Of a DNA stretch of 28,734 nucleotides, positions 17,127 to 23,651 are shown piece by piece. Below the pieces are notes generated by a model. The model saw nothing but the letters and a program-made list of their open reading frames with translations. It did no database searches and was not told the DNA's origin. Location: assembly GCA_964420405.1 (NCBI GenBank), contig CAYQTL010000065.1, positions 1 through 28,734 on the forward strand. The letters run 5' to 3'. A program made the translations under genes and the position numbers. The stretch is from CAYQTL01 sp964420405. GTDB lineage: Bacteria; Acidobacteriota; Thermoanaerobaculia; Thermoanaerobaculales; Sulfomarinibacteraceae. Position 1 is the stretch's first letter. Each line of letters starts with the position of its first letter.

Positions 17127-17339
17127 CCTCGAGCCGATCGCGTCTGCTCGCACCCGGGCGCAGCCGACCCGAGCCGCCGCCCGCACTGCCGTCAGGTGCT
17201 GGCGACGGAGACCGGGAGTGCGCCGGCCGGCGCGGATCCTCGAGATCGTCACCGCCTCGCCGGTCACCGGCGACAGCGCGATCGACATGCGCAGAACCTG
17301 CCCACCACCTTCACCCTGGAAGCCGTCGACGTGGATCAT
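17127..17339 (-). pseudogene. rtcA: RNA 3'-terminal phosphate cyclase, N-terminal fragment
   Basis: The first 71 residues match the start of RtcA: HVDGFQGEGGGQVLRMSIAL and IRAGRRTPGLRRQHLTAVRA, the family's N-terminal signature, including the GEGGGQ(V/I)LR motif. After about residue 71 the similarity stops abruptly; the rest of the 340-aa cyclase, including the catalytic histidine region, is absent. RtcA converts RNA 3'-phosphates to 2',3'-cyclic phosphates and is often linked to RNA repair. The ATG at 17339 overlaps the TetR gene stop (ATGA), so the intact ancestor was co-transcribed with the regulator. The retained segment is clean, suggesting recent truncation. Confidence 0.8.
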
Positions 17340-17989
17340 CTGACCCCGGTAAGGTACCTGGTCAGCATGATCACGATCTCATCGACGAGTCGATCCGCAC
17401 CGACCGACTCCGGTGCCTCGTGGGCGAGCCAGCGGGTCAGCGCCTCGGTTGTGGTGGCGAGAACGTGAGCCGCCGCGGCGACGTCGCTGACGTTCACATC
17501 GGGACGGTGCGCGAGTCGCTCCTCGAGCATCATCACCATGCGGTGAGACCCGGTGTCCTCGGTCGGAAGATGGGGCACGCAGGTCGACAGAACCCGGGTC
17601 AGCGCGGGGTCCTGGCGGTGCAGCCGGAGCAGCTCGTCGAAGAGTCGGCGCAGGGACGCCCCGACCGGCCACTCCGGGTCGGCGAGAGCGACCAGCGCCT
17701 TTTCCACCACCTCGTGCACAGTTGAGCGGTGCTGCTCGACCAGCGCCGCGAGTACCGCTTCCTTGTTCGGAAAGTACTGGTAGAGCGAGCCGATCGACAC
17801 ACCCGCTCGCTCGGCGATGCGGTTGGTCGAGGCACGGGTCCAGCCGAGCTGGTCGATCACCTCGACGGCCGCCTCGAGGATGCTCGAGACCGTGAAGCGG
17901 GCTCGCTCCTGCCGCGGCCGGCGGCGGCCAGCACACGGAACCTGAGCAATCGCTCGGATTTCATCTTCGTCGGTCTCGACACGTGCCAT
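17336..17989 (-). CDS. TetR-family transcriptional regulator
   Basis: A 217-aa repressor. The N-terminal TetR DNA-binding domain (about 30-75) carries the helix-turn-helix TNRIAERAGVSIGSLYQYFPNKEAVL, among the most recognisable TetR signatures. The C-terminal ligand-binding helices extend to LTRYLTGVR. The ATG at 17989 has GGAG 8 bp upstream; a start at 18007 is less likely. It is divergent from a methyltransferase gene, with a palindrome lying inside its own promoter spacer (18079-18107), so autoregulation together with control of the methyltransferase is likely. Its stop overlaps the start of the rtcA fragment. Ligand unknown. Confidence 0.92.
   Translation of the reverse strand: MARVETDEDEIRAIAQVPCAGRRRPRQERARFTVSSILEAAVEVIDQLGWTRASTNRIAERAGVSIGSLYQYFPNKEAVLAALVEQHRSTVHEVVEKALVALADPEWPVGASLRRLFDELLRLHRQDPALTRVLSTCVPHLPTEDTGSHRMVMMLEERLAHRPDVNVSDVAAAAHVLATTTEALTRWLAHEAPESVGADRLVDEIVIMLTRYLTGVR
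17939..17958 (-). promoter_or_regulatory. Second TetR-type operator-like site, within the TetR gene start
   Basis: The minus strand reads TCCGAGCGATTGCTCAGGTT, matching 17 of 20 bases of the plus-strand site at 18083-18102. The two sites are inverted relative to each other across the divergent promoters. This copy is inside codons for EIRAIAQV, so it is a weaker candidate. Confidence 0.4.
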
Positions 17990-18048
17990 CGAACTCACTC
18001 CAACCACGAAGCTTGACCCGACCGATCGCGAACCACCGAAAACGCGAG

Positions 18049-18077
18049 TAGCCAGGCCCGGCGATCGCGCCTATATT
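18049..18077 (+). promoter_or_regulatory. Promoter of the methyltransferase gene
   Basis: TAGCCA (18049-18054) and TATATT (18072-18077) are separated by 17 bp, a fair sigma70-type pair. The palindrome at 18086-18097 would cover the start of transcription. Confidence 0.55.
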
Positions 18078-18078
18078 C

Positions 18079-18107
18079 GCTATGCGAGCGATCGCTCAGA
18101 TTGTCAA
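18079..18107 (-). promoter_or_regulatory. Promoter of the TetR gene
   Basis: The minus strand has a perfect -35 TTGACA (18107-18102), a 17-bp spacer and a weak -10 CATAGC (18084-18079). The spacer contains the operator palindrome, so a bound repressor would block RNA polymerase. Confidence 0.55.
18086..18097. promoter_or_regulatory. TetR operator palindrome
   Basis: GAGCGATCGCTC is a perfect 12-bp palindrome, with AT pairs continuing the dyad further out (18082-18083 with 18100-18101). It lies between divergently transcribed TetR and methyltransferase genes and overlaps both predicted promoters. Confidence 0.7.
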
Positions 18108-18123
18108 GCCTGGAGGCCCTCAC

Positions 18124-18723
18124 ATGGCAGCAACCACCACCACCCAGACCGACCAGACCGACACCCGCACCCACCACGTCTGCCCATGGTGGATCGGCTA
18201 CTTCCTGCTCAGCCCCCTGCGCACGCTCGGCGAAAACCCCGATCGCATCCTCGATCCGCTGGTCGAGCCCGGCATGACGGCGATCGACGTCGGCTGCGCC
18301 ATGGGGTACTTCAGCCTGCCACTCGCCCGCAAGGTCGGCCGCACTGGCCGCGTGATCTGTGTCGACCTGCAGGAGCGCATGCTGCAGACCCTGGAGAGAC
18401 GCGCCCGCCGCGCGCGACTCGCACAAACCATCGAAACTCGCACCTGCACTCAGCACAGCCTCGGGCTCGGTGATCTCGGCGGTCAGGCTGACCTCGTGCT
18501 GGCCGTGCATGTGGTCCACGAGACAACCGATGCACAGCAGTTCCTGCAGGAGTGCTACGCCGCGCTCAAACCGGGTGGTCGCCTCCTGCTGATCGAGCCG
18601 AACGGCCACGTCTCCAACGAGGAGTTCGCAGCCACGCAGAAGGCTGCACTCGATGCCGGATTCGAGCAGCAGCAGCTCGGCCAGTTCAGGAGGAGTCGTT
18701 CGCTGCTGCTCGTCAAACCGTAG
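18124..18723 (+). CDS. Class I SAM-dependent methyltransferase
   Basis: A 199-aa Rossmann-fold methyltransferase. Motif I is AIDVGCAMGYFSLPLA (about 57-72), motif II has the acidic VICVDLQERML (about 80-90), and motif IV is ADLVLAVHVVHET. The post-motif LKPGGRLLLIEP is typical of UbiE/Methyltransf_11 proteins. A short N-terminal stretch with HHVCPWWIGYFLLSPLR precedes the core. GGAGG lies 8 bp before the ATG. It is controlled from a shared operator region with the divergent TetR gene, which suggests induction by a small compound that may also be its substrate. The substrate cannot be told from sequence. Confidence 0.9.
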   Translation: MAATTTTQTDQTDTRTHHVCPWWIGYFLLSPLRTLGENPDRILDPLVEPGMTAIDVGCAMGYFSLPLARKVGRTGRVICVDLQERMLQTLERRARRARLAQTIETRTCTQHSLGLGDLGGQADLVLAVHVVHETTDAQQFLQECYAALKPGGRLLLIEPNGHVSNEEFAATQKAALDAGFEQQQLGQFRRSRSLLLVKP

Positions 18724-19064
18724 GCCGAGCTCCCGTTTGAGCGTCAGTGACCGCAGAGAATGCGGTGCCTGGTCCGACGACTTGGCGACCGTGAAGTCCG
18801 CCGCCGCGGTGTGGTGACCCGCCCGTCCACCGGCCGAATCTGGTCGTGGCCTCGGGGCGATGGAGAGGAACCGGGACGGGTCCTCGCTCGGGGGCCAAGC
18901 AACGAAGAGCCCGAGGAATCGCCACATCGTCGGGCCCGGCACCGCGAACGCCGTCAGGGGAATCGGTCCGCCTGCCGACGGGCATCCGGAAGAGCGAGAT
19001 CCGCGGTGTGCCCGCGTGCGTGCCCCCGCCGGACGACGCTGGTACCGACACCACCTCGGGCGGC
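18724..19064. other. Gene-free interval after methyltransferase
   Basis: A small hairpin ACCGCA/TGCGGT (18750-18766) follows the stop codon; it lacks a T-run, so it is at best a weak terminator. The remainder has open frames on the minus strand but no recognisable protein and no repeat element. Confidence 0.35.
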
Positions 19065-19661
19065 TCAGCCGGGGGTCGTGTCGGACCAGGCGCCCAGGTG
19101 ACCCGACTCGAAGCCGTCGGCGAAGATCGTCGGCACCGCCAGGACGACGTGATCGGCGTACCCCTGCAGGCCGCCGCCCGTCTGCGCCCACAGGTACACA
19201 CCGATGTGGAGGCTGACCGCGCTGGGCGGCGGCTGGATCGTGTCCGCCACCTCGAGCCAGGACCCGGTCGCCGTGACCTCCGACGAGGTCTCTCCGCTGA
19301 TCCAGCCGATACATCCCGGCGAGGAGAACCATCCCACGCTCAGGTAGGCGTGGCCGGTCCCGGCCTGACCCGACGGCATGTAGACCTGCGCCGAGAACGC
19401 GTACCCCGGCGCCGGCGTTCCCGCGAGGTCGATGCACTGGTCGGCGAGCGGCGCCGACGTCCCGCCGGTCACCATCGTCCGGGTGGCGGATCCCGAGCTC
19501 GGCGATCCCTGCCAGTCCGCGGGGTCCCACGTGCCGCCGAAGGCGCCCCAGCCGCTCATGTCGGTGTCGAACTCCGGGTTGACGACGAGGTTCTGGGCGC
19601 CGGCCGGGCCGACGGCGATCAGCAGCAGCGCGGCGGTCATGAAGGTCGGGATGGTCTTCAT
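19065..19661 (-). CDS. Secreted carbohydrate-binding-like protein with DGFESG tail
   Basis: A 198-aa exported protein. The signal peptide (TIPTFMTAALLLIAVGPAGAQ) is cut near residue 22. NLVVNPEFDTDMSGWG then opens a CBM4/9- or discoidin-like jelly-roll, with strands continuing to YADHVVLAV. The last 21 residues, FADGFESGHLGAWSDTTPG, form a short tail seen on many secreted proteins of this bacterial group and shared in pattern with the FG-GAP protein at 21689-23317. GAGGAGGAA before the ATG at 19661 is a strong ribosome-binding site. No enzyme domain is attached, so it probably binds a glycan or the cell surface. It is a single gene. Confidence 0.8.
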   Translation of the reverse strand: MKTIPTFMTAALLLIAVGPAGAQNLVVNPEFDTDMSGWGAFGGTWDPADWQGSPSSGSATRTMVTGGTSAPLADQCIDLAGTPAPGYAFSAQVYMPSGQAGTGHAYLSVGWFSSPGCIGWISGETSSEVTATGSWLEVADTIQPPPSAVSLHIGVYLWAQTGGGLQGYADHVVLAVPTIFADGFESGHLGAWSDTTPG

Positions 19662-20211
19662 GCGTTCCTCCTCGAGATGTCCTGGTCCACGGATCCAAGG
19701 ACAGTGTGCTCGACGCAGACTCCGGACGGCTTGAACCAGCACGACAACACCGTGGACGTTCGCGTCAACTCGGAAGGCCGTGCCCCTGGAGAGCCGCACC
19801 CTGTCCGAGCCCGACCCGCGTCGGACGCCGGAGACCGTCCGGTCGCTCCGGCGTCGCAGCGGTCGATCCGGAGCCTGAACGGTCGTCCTGGCGTCCGAGC
19901 GGCGGCGTGCGCCGCGCGCGACGACCCCGGGGCCGCTGTCCCCAGTCGGACCGGGCGAAACCCGCAACCGACCAGGTCGCCTCTCGTCTCCTACCGACAC
20001 CAGGCGGGGCACTGGAGCCCGGGTTCGGCGGCGGCGCCGAGGATGGCTTCGCGCCCGCCTCCGGCGGGGATGACGACGCCTCAACTCACCACTGGGTCAG
20101 TCCTGATGAGCGGGGGTGGGTCAGTTCTGGAGAGCGCTCAAGGTGAAAGTGAAGGGGGCAACCCGATCGACCACACTTCCGGAAGCCATTTGACAGATCG
20201 GTGGTCATAGA
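19662..20211. other. Gene-free interval
   Basis: Upstream region of the secreted protein gene. No gene is supported on either strand. The right part holds the two insertion-sequence-end-like repeats at 20094-20130. 20131-20211 (ATG-free, less GC-rich than its surroundings) has no recognisable content. Confidence 0.4.
20094..20130. repeat. Direct repeats resembling an insertion sequence end
   Basis: TGGGTCAGTCCTG (20094-20106) and TGGGTCAGTTCTG (20118-20130) are 12 of 13 identical, 24 bp apart. Multiple short repeats of the GGGTCAGT type are known at the ends of IS21-like elements. No transposase gene is present, so this would be a solitary end left by deletion. Confidence 0.4.
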
Positions 20212-20460
20212 AGCGCCAGCTTCCAGCTGGCAGGCTTTGCAGGCCGACACGGGCCCCCGCGGATCGGAGCACCGGCCTCGGACGTGTGCTTGCCGGCTGG
20301 AAGCCGGCGCTACTGGAGACCGGCGCTACGAGCAGGCTTTGCAGGCCGACACGGGCTCCCGCGGAGCGGAGCACCGGCCTCGGACGATTGCGTGCCGGCT
20401 GGAAGCCGGCGCTACGGAGACCGGCGCTACGGAGACCGGCGCTACGGAGACCGGCGCTAC
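20212..20460. repeat. Palindromic repeat array with 15-bp tandem copies
   Basis: The first unit (20212-20313) is complete: AGCGCCAGCTTCCAGCTGGC hairpin, CAGGCTTTGCAGGCCGACACGGGC body, and GCCGGCTGGAAGCCGGC hairpin plus GCTAC. The second unit (20331-20415) has the same body and last hairpin but lacks the first hairpin. The 15-mer GGAGACCGGCGCTAC occurs once between the units (20315-20329) and three times in perfect tandem (20416-20460), as if the terminal GCGCTAC had been reiterated by slippage or repeated insertion. Confidence 0.9.
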
Positions 20461-20599
20461 GGGAAAACGGCCCTCCGACGCCTTGCACATCGGCGGCGGC
20501 CGCCCTACATTGACCCCTGGCGCCGATTTGAATCGCAGCTTGCGGGCGCCGGAAACAAATACCGCTAAAGCGCGAACGGACAGAGGAACGTCGATTCCC

Positions 20600-20623
20600 G
20601 GCCCGTCGCGCGCGCGACGGGCC
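20600..20623. terminator. 24-bp perfect GC palindrome, possible terminator or attenuator
   Basis: The sequence starts GGCCCGTCGCG and is self-complementary over all 24 bases, so it can form a very stable hairpin. GTTTGC follows, giving only a short T-run. It lies 50 bp before the strong ribosome-binding site of the small ORF at 20675, which fits attenuation; a simple terminator or dyad binding site is also possible. Confidence 0.45.
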
Positions 20624-20636
20624 GTTTGCATCGCGC

Positions 20637-20669
20637 GCCTCCGTCCCCGCGTCCGCGGCGGAAGGAGGC
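20637..20669 (+). promoter_or_regulatory. Hairpin hiding the small-ORF ribosome-binding site
   Basis: GCCTCC (20637-20642) is complementary to GGAGGC (20664-20669), which contains most of the AAGGAGG ribosome-binding site of the ORF at 20675. A second complement, CCTCCTT (20726-20732), lies inside that ORF. The two pairings exclude each other, so translation could be switched. Confidence 0.4.
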
Positions 20670-20674
20670 ACCCC

Positions 20675-20743
20675 GTGTCCACCCCCCCAAGGCAGCCCTC
20701 GCCCGAGGGTCCCCTGAGAGCCGAACCTCCTTGGAATATCTGA
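20675..20743 (+). CDS. Possible 22-residue leader peptide
   Basis: GTG at 20675 with a perfect AAGGAGG 6 bp upstream encodes 22 residues (STPPRQPSPEGPLRAEPPW in the body) and stops at TGA 20743. It is proline rich (seven prolines), a composition that stalls ribosomes, as expected for a leader peptide. The GGAGGCACCC box before it is repeated almost exactly before the next ORF at 20815. Codon signal cannot be judged at this length; support rests on the ribosome-binding site and on the flanking hairpins. Confidence 0.4.
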   Translation: MSTPPRQPSPEGPLRAEPPWNI

Positions 20744-20814
20744 ACTCTGACGTGCGGGCGACCGCACCTCGCGCACTGCGAGACACCCGCGACCCGAACA
20801 CGAGGAGGCACCCG

Positions 20815-21135
20815 ATGACGAAGCGCGACGACCGTTCCCGGGAGAACGACCGCAACCATCGCTCGAACAGCACCCAACCAAGCGAAGTCCGAGCCGAGGA
20901 CGTCGCCCCGCCGGGCGCCGTTCCCGACACGCCCTCGGTCCACCGTGAATCCGCCAAGGACATGGTCGTGAACTCGCCCCCGGCCACAGAAGAGGACATC
21001 GAGCGGTTTCTCGGAGGCGGCTGGTCATTCGGCCTGTTCATCCCGCAGCGGCCGACACCCGAGGCCGTCGATGCCTCCGACAGCGGCTTGTCGAGCGAGA
21101 GCCCGTCTCCGGACGATGCGTCCACCGAGTCCTGA
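20815..21135 (+). CDS. Small hydrophilic protein of unknown function
   Basis: A 106-aa protein starting at ATG 20815 with GAGGAGG 7 bp upstream. The first third is basic and polar (KRDDRSRENDRNHRSN), the middle acidic, and the only hydrophobic patch is ERFLGGGWSFGLFIPQRP (about 66-83). The tail is rich in S, D, E and P. There is no signal peptide or transmembrane segment; most of it should be disordered. It shares the GGAGGCACCC ribosome-binding-site context with the 22-residue ORF upstream and may form a transcript with it. I do not recognise the family. The patch around GGGWSFGLF suggests a short binding or processing segment, which is speculation. Confidence 0.6.
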   Translation: MTKRDDRSRENDRNHRSNSTQPSEVRAEDVAPPGAVPDTPSVHRESAKDMVVNSPPATEEDIERFLGGGWSFGLFIPQRPTPEAVDASDSGLSSESPSPDDASTES

Positions 21136-21688
21136 AGACCTGGCGACGGAGCACGTCGCCCGTGCGCCGGCGCCCCTCGCGCTCTCGCGCGGGAGCGCCG
21201 GCATCGTGCCGCCATTCGCCGGGCGCAGCACAGAGCTCGAACGCCCCATGCCGCCAGGATGGCGGCGCTACAAGCGACCGCAGCTTGTAGCGCCAGCTTC
21301 CAGCTGGCATCCGCCGGGCGCTGCACAGGGCTCGAGCGCCTCATGCCGCCAGGATGGCGGCGCTACAGAGCGACCGCAGCTTGTAGCGCCAGCTTCCAGC
21401 TGGCATTCGCAGGGCGTGTCACCTGCCTCGAACGCCTCATGCCGAGCCGGAGCCCGGCGCTGCGGGCGACCGCCCATCCATCGCGCTGGCGGCACCGCCT
21501 CATCCCGCCGTCGTGACCCGACTCCGGTCCAGGAGTCGCTTCCCGGGTACATGGCGAGGATCCATCCGCCCGGCGAGGTCGATTCTCGCGACCGGATCCC
21601 AGGCCACGTCGAGCCCGCCAGCCGACTGGCCGCCGACCACGGCGCCCTGAACGGACAACAGCCGATCCCTCGACTCCCGGAGGAATGG
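21136..21688. other. Gene-free interval with repeat elements
   Basis: Between the small protein and the FG-GAP gene. 21248-21463 holds palindromic repeats. The rest (21136-21247 and 21464-21688) has no recognisable gene; the long plus-strand frame in this area is only an upstream extension of the FG-GAP gene. Confidence 0.5.
21248..21463. repeat. Palindromic repeats, second arrangement, two and a half units
   Basis: Two near-identical units of 63-64 bp (21248-21310 and 21343-21406) each have ATGCCGCCAGGATGGCGGC, GCTAC, a short GCGACCGCAGCTT spacer, and GTAGCGCCAGCTTCCAGC. A half unit (21439-21463) follows with a GCCGAGCCGGAGCCCGGC stem. Here the two hairpins face each other with the GCGCTAC/GTAGCGCC borders inside, the reverse of the layout at 1-153. 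The link between units, (C/G)TCGA(A/G)CGCC(T/C)CATGCCG, is also repeated. Confidence 0.88.
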
Positions 21689-23317
21689 ATGCGCAACACG
21701 ACCGGTCACCGACCGCCCCGACCCGCAACCGGCCGGCACCTCGTCGCCGTCGCACTGGCCGCCGCCGCCACGCTCGCGGCGTTCCCGGCCCACGCCCAGC
21801 TCGAGCCGTGGACCGGGGTGGCGTTCAGCCGCGACGAGCCCGACCCCCGCCGCGACCTGGACGGCACACCCGAGTACCTCGACCGCGCCGGCCACGCGAT
21901 GGCGCGGGGCGACTTCGACGGTGACGGGTTCGTCGACCTGGCGATCGGAGTTCCCAACGCGGCTGCCGGCGGCGTCACCTCGGCCGGCGGCGTCCACGTC
22001 GTGTACGGTTCGCGCGGCGGGCTCGACGCCCGGCGGCAGGATTTCTGGAGCCAGGACGGTCCGATCCTGGGCGGCCCCGAGGGAGGCGATGCCTGCGGCG
22101 TGTCGGTCGCCGCGGGCGACTTCGACGGCGACGGCCACGACGACCTCGCGTTCGGCTGCTACGGCGAGGCGATCGGCTCGATCTCGGCCGCGGGTGCGGT
22201 GAACGTCATCTACGGCACGCCCAACGGGCTCCACCCGGACGGCAACCAGCTCTGGCACCAGGACGTCTCCGGCGTCGGCGGCGGCGCCGAGGCCAACGAC
22301 CGGTTCGGGGTGTCGGTCGCGGCCGGCGACTTCGACGGCGACGGCCGCGACGACCTCGCGATCGGCGTGATGTGGGAGGCCCTCGGCACCACCGCCGGCG
22401 CCGGCGCGGTCCAGGTGCTCTGGGGCTCGCCGGGCGCCGGCCTGACGGCGTCGGGCGACCAGTGGATCGACCGCGACTCGCTCGGCATGGGGGGAGCGGC
22501 CGAGAACGAGAGCTTCGGCAGGGTGCTGGCGGTCGGCAACTTCGACGGCGACCCCTACGACGACCTCGCGATCGGCGTGCCGACCGACTCCCGCGACGTG
22601 ACCAGGGGCGGATCGCTCCAGATCGTGCCGGGCACCGGCAGCGGCCTCGACACGGCCGGCAACACCACCTGGCGGCTGACCTCTCCGGGCGGCTACGACT
22701 CGTTCGCGACCTCCCTGGCCGTCGGCGACTTCGACGGCGACCAGCTCGACGACCTGGCCGCCGGCGCGCCAAACCGCGCCGTGGGCTCGAGCAGCGGCGC
22801 CGGCGCCGTGCTGGTGCTGTACGGCACGGGTTCGGGCCTGAGCTGGACCCGAAGCCGGATGCTGGAGCAGGGCGTCGACGGCATCGCCGGCCCGACCGCG
22901 GCCGATGCCGGGTTCGGCAAGGGGCTCGGGGCCGGAGATCTCGACGGCGACACCGCGGACGACCTCGTCGTCGGTGTACGGTACGCCGACGCCGACGGTC
23001 TCGAGACCAGCGGCTCGATCCACGTCGTCCACGGCAGCACGACGTCCGGCCTCACCGGCGCGCGCGATGCCATCTGGACGCGGTCGCAGCTCGGAAACGC
23101 CGGGCCGCCCCGCGAGGGCGACCTGCTCGGCTTCGAGGTGGTCCTCGGCGACTTCAACGGCGGCGGTACCGCCGACATCGCGGTGTCGGCCCGCGAGCGG
23201 GCGGTCTCCGGCGTGGACAAGGCCGGCGACGTCGTCGTGGTCTACTCCGACGCGACCCTCTTCCGGGGCACGTTCGAGACGGGCAGCCTCACCGGCTGGT
23301 CGAGCCACGTGCCCTGA
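21689..23317 (+). CDS. Secreted FG-GAP repeat (integrin-alpha-like) protein
   Basis: A 542-aa exported protein. A basic start and a hydrophobic segment VAVALAAAATLAAFPAHAQ form the signal peptide (cut near 38). About seven repeats of 60-65 residues follow, each with the core (V/A)GDFDGDGxDDLAIGVP, the calcium-binding DxDxDG loop of FG-GAP/VCBS beta-propeller blades. Repeat loops degrade in the last two blades (DLDGDTADD, DFNGGGTAD). The C-terminus, LFRGTFETGSLTGWSSHVP, is the same kind of tail as in the 19065-19661 protein. GGAGG lies 5 bp before the ATG at 21689. It probably folds as a seven-bladed propeller at the cell surface or outside, binding protein or glycan ligands; no enzyme domain is attached. 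Confidence 0.9.
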   Translation: MRNTTGHRPPRPATGRHLVAVALAAAATLAAFPAHAQLEPWTGVAFSRDEPDPRRDLDGTPEYLDRAGHAMARGDFDGDGFVDLAIGVPNAAAGGVTSAGGVHVVYGSRGGLDARRQDFWSQDGPILGGPEGGDACGVSVAAGDFDGDGHDDLAFGCYGEAIGSISAAGAVNVIYGTPNGLHPDGNQLWHQDVSGVGGGAEANDRFGVSVAAGDFDGDGRDDLAIGVMWEALGTTAGAGAVQVLWGSPGAGLTASGDQWIDRDSLGMGGAAENESFGRVLAVGNFDGDPYDDLAIGVPTDSRDVTRGGSLQIVPGTGSGLDTAGNTTWRLTSPGGYDSFATSLAVGDFDGDQLDDLAAGAPNRAVGSSSGAGAVLVLYGTGSGLSWTRSRMLEQGVDGIAGPTAADAGFGKGLGAGDLDGDTADDLVVGVRYADADGLETSGSIHVVHGSTTSGLTGARDAIWTRSQLGNAGPPREGDLLGFEVVLGDFNGGGTADIAVSARERAVSGVDKAGDVVVVYSDATLFRGTFETGSLTGWSSHVP

Positions 23318-23384
23318 GCGGGCGCCGGCTCCGACACCCGATCCCGGGCGTATCGCGGAGCACGGCACCAGCTCCGAACGCCTC

Positions 23385-23651
23385 ATGCCGAGCTGGAGCT
23401 CGGCGCTACGGGCGACCGCGCNNNNNNNNNNNNNNNNNNNNNNNNNNNNNNNNNNNNNNNNNNNNNNNNNNNNNNNNNNNNNNNNNNNNNNNNNNNNNNN
23501 NNNNNNNNNNNNNNNNNNNNNGCCTCATGCCGAGCTGGAGCTCGGCGCTACGGGCGACCGCGCGATCTGTAGCGCCAGCTTCCAGCTGGCATCGCTGAGA
23601 GCGGCGCGCGGTGCGAACGCCCCATGCCGAGCTGGAGCTCGGCGCTACGGG
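23385..23651. repeat. Palindromic repeat cluster spanning the assembly gap
   Basis: The GCCGAGCTGGAGCTCGGC hairpin plus GCTACGGGCGACCGCGC occurs at 23385-23421, again right after the N run (23527-23564), and once more at 23624-23651. Between them is a GTAGCGCCAGCTTCCAGCTGGC hairpin (23570-23591). The same sequence on both sides of the N run implies that the assembler stopped in this repeat. The last copy supplies the TAG stop codon of the mazF-like gene at 23645-23647. Confidence 0.9.
23422..23521. other. Assembly gap, 100 N
   Basis: Exactly 100 undetermined bases, a conventional scaffold-gap length, so the true distance is unknown. It lies inside a repeat, and further units may be missing. 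Confidence 0.98.

Larger units (their letters stand above)
20461..20674 (+). other. Structured leader region upstream of two small ORFs
   Basis: A -35-like TTGACC occurs at 20510-20515 without a convincing -10. A perfect 24-bp GC palindrome (20600-20623) and an anti-Shine-Dalgarno hairpin (20637-20669) follow. The GGAAACAAATACCGCTAAAG segment at 20551-20570 is the most AT-rich part of the area. I do not recognise a known riboswitch or small RNA class here. Confidence 0.35.

Noticed and set aside
18846..19064. Minus-strand protein fragment containing ITSSWRCRRSS or PLTAFAVPGPTMWRFLGLF stretches
   Set aside because: Short open stretches without start, ribosome-binding site or recognisable family; treated as non-coding.
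20815..21135. Ribosomally made peptide (RiPP) precursor
   Set aside because: The GGGWSFGLF patch looked core-like, but there is no modification enzyme, protease or transporter beside it and no recognisable leader motif.
21500..23386. Minus-strand 628-codon frame opposite the FG-GAP gene
   Set aside because: The plus strand has a signal peptide, periodic calcium-loop repeats and a ribosome-binding site; the antisense frame has none of these.
20212..23651. CRISPR array
   Set aside because: The palindromic repeats are irregularly spaced, vary in sequence, have no unique equal-length spacers, and no cas gene is present.
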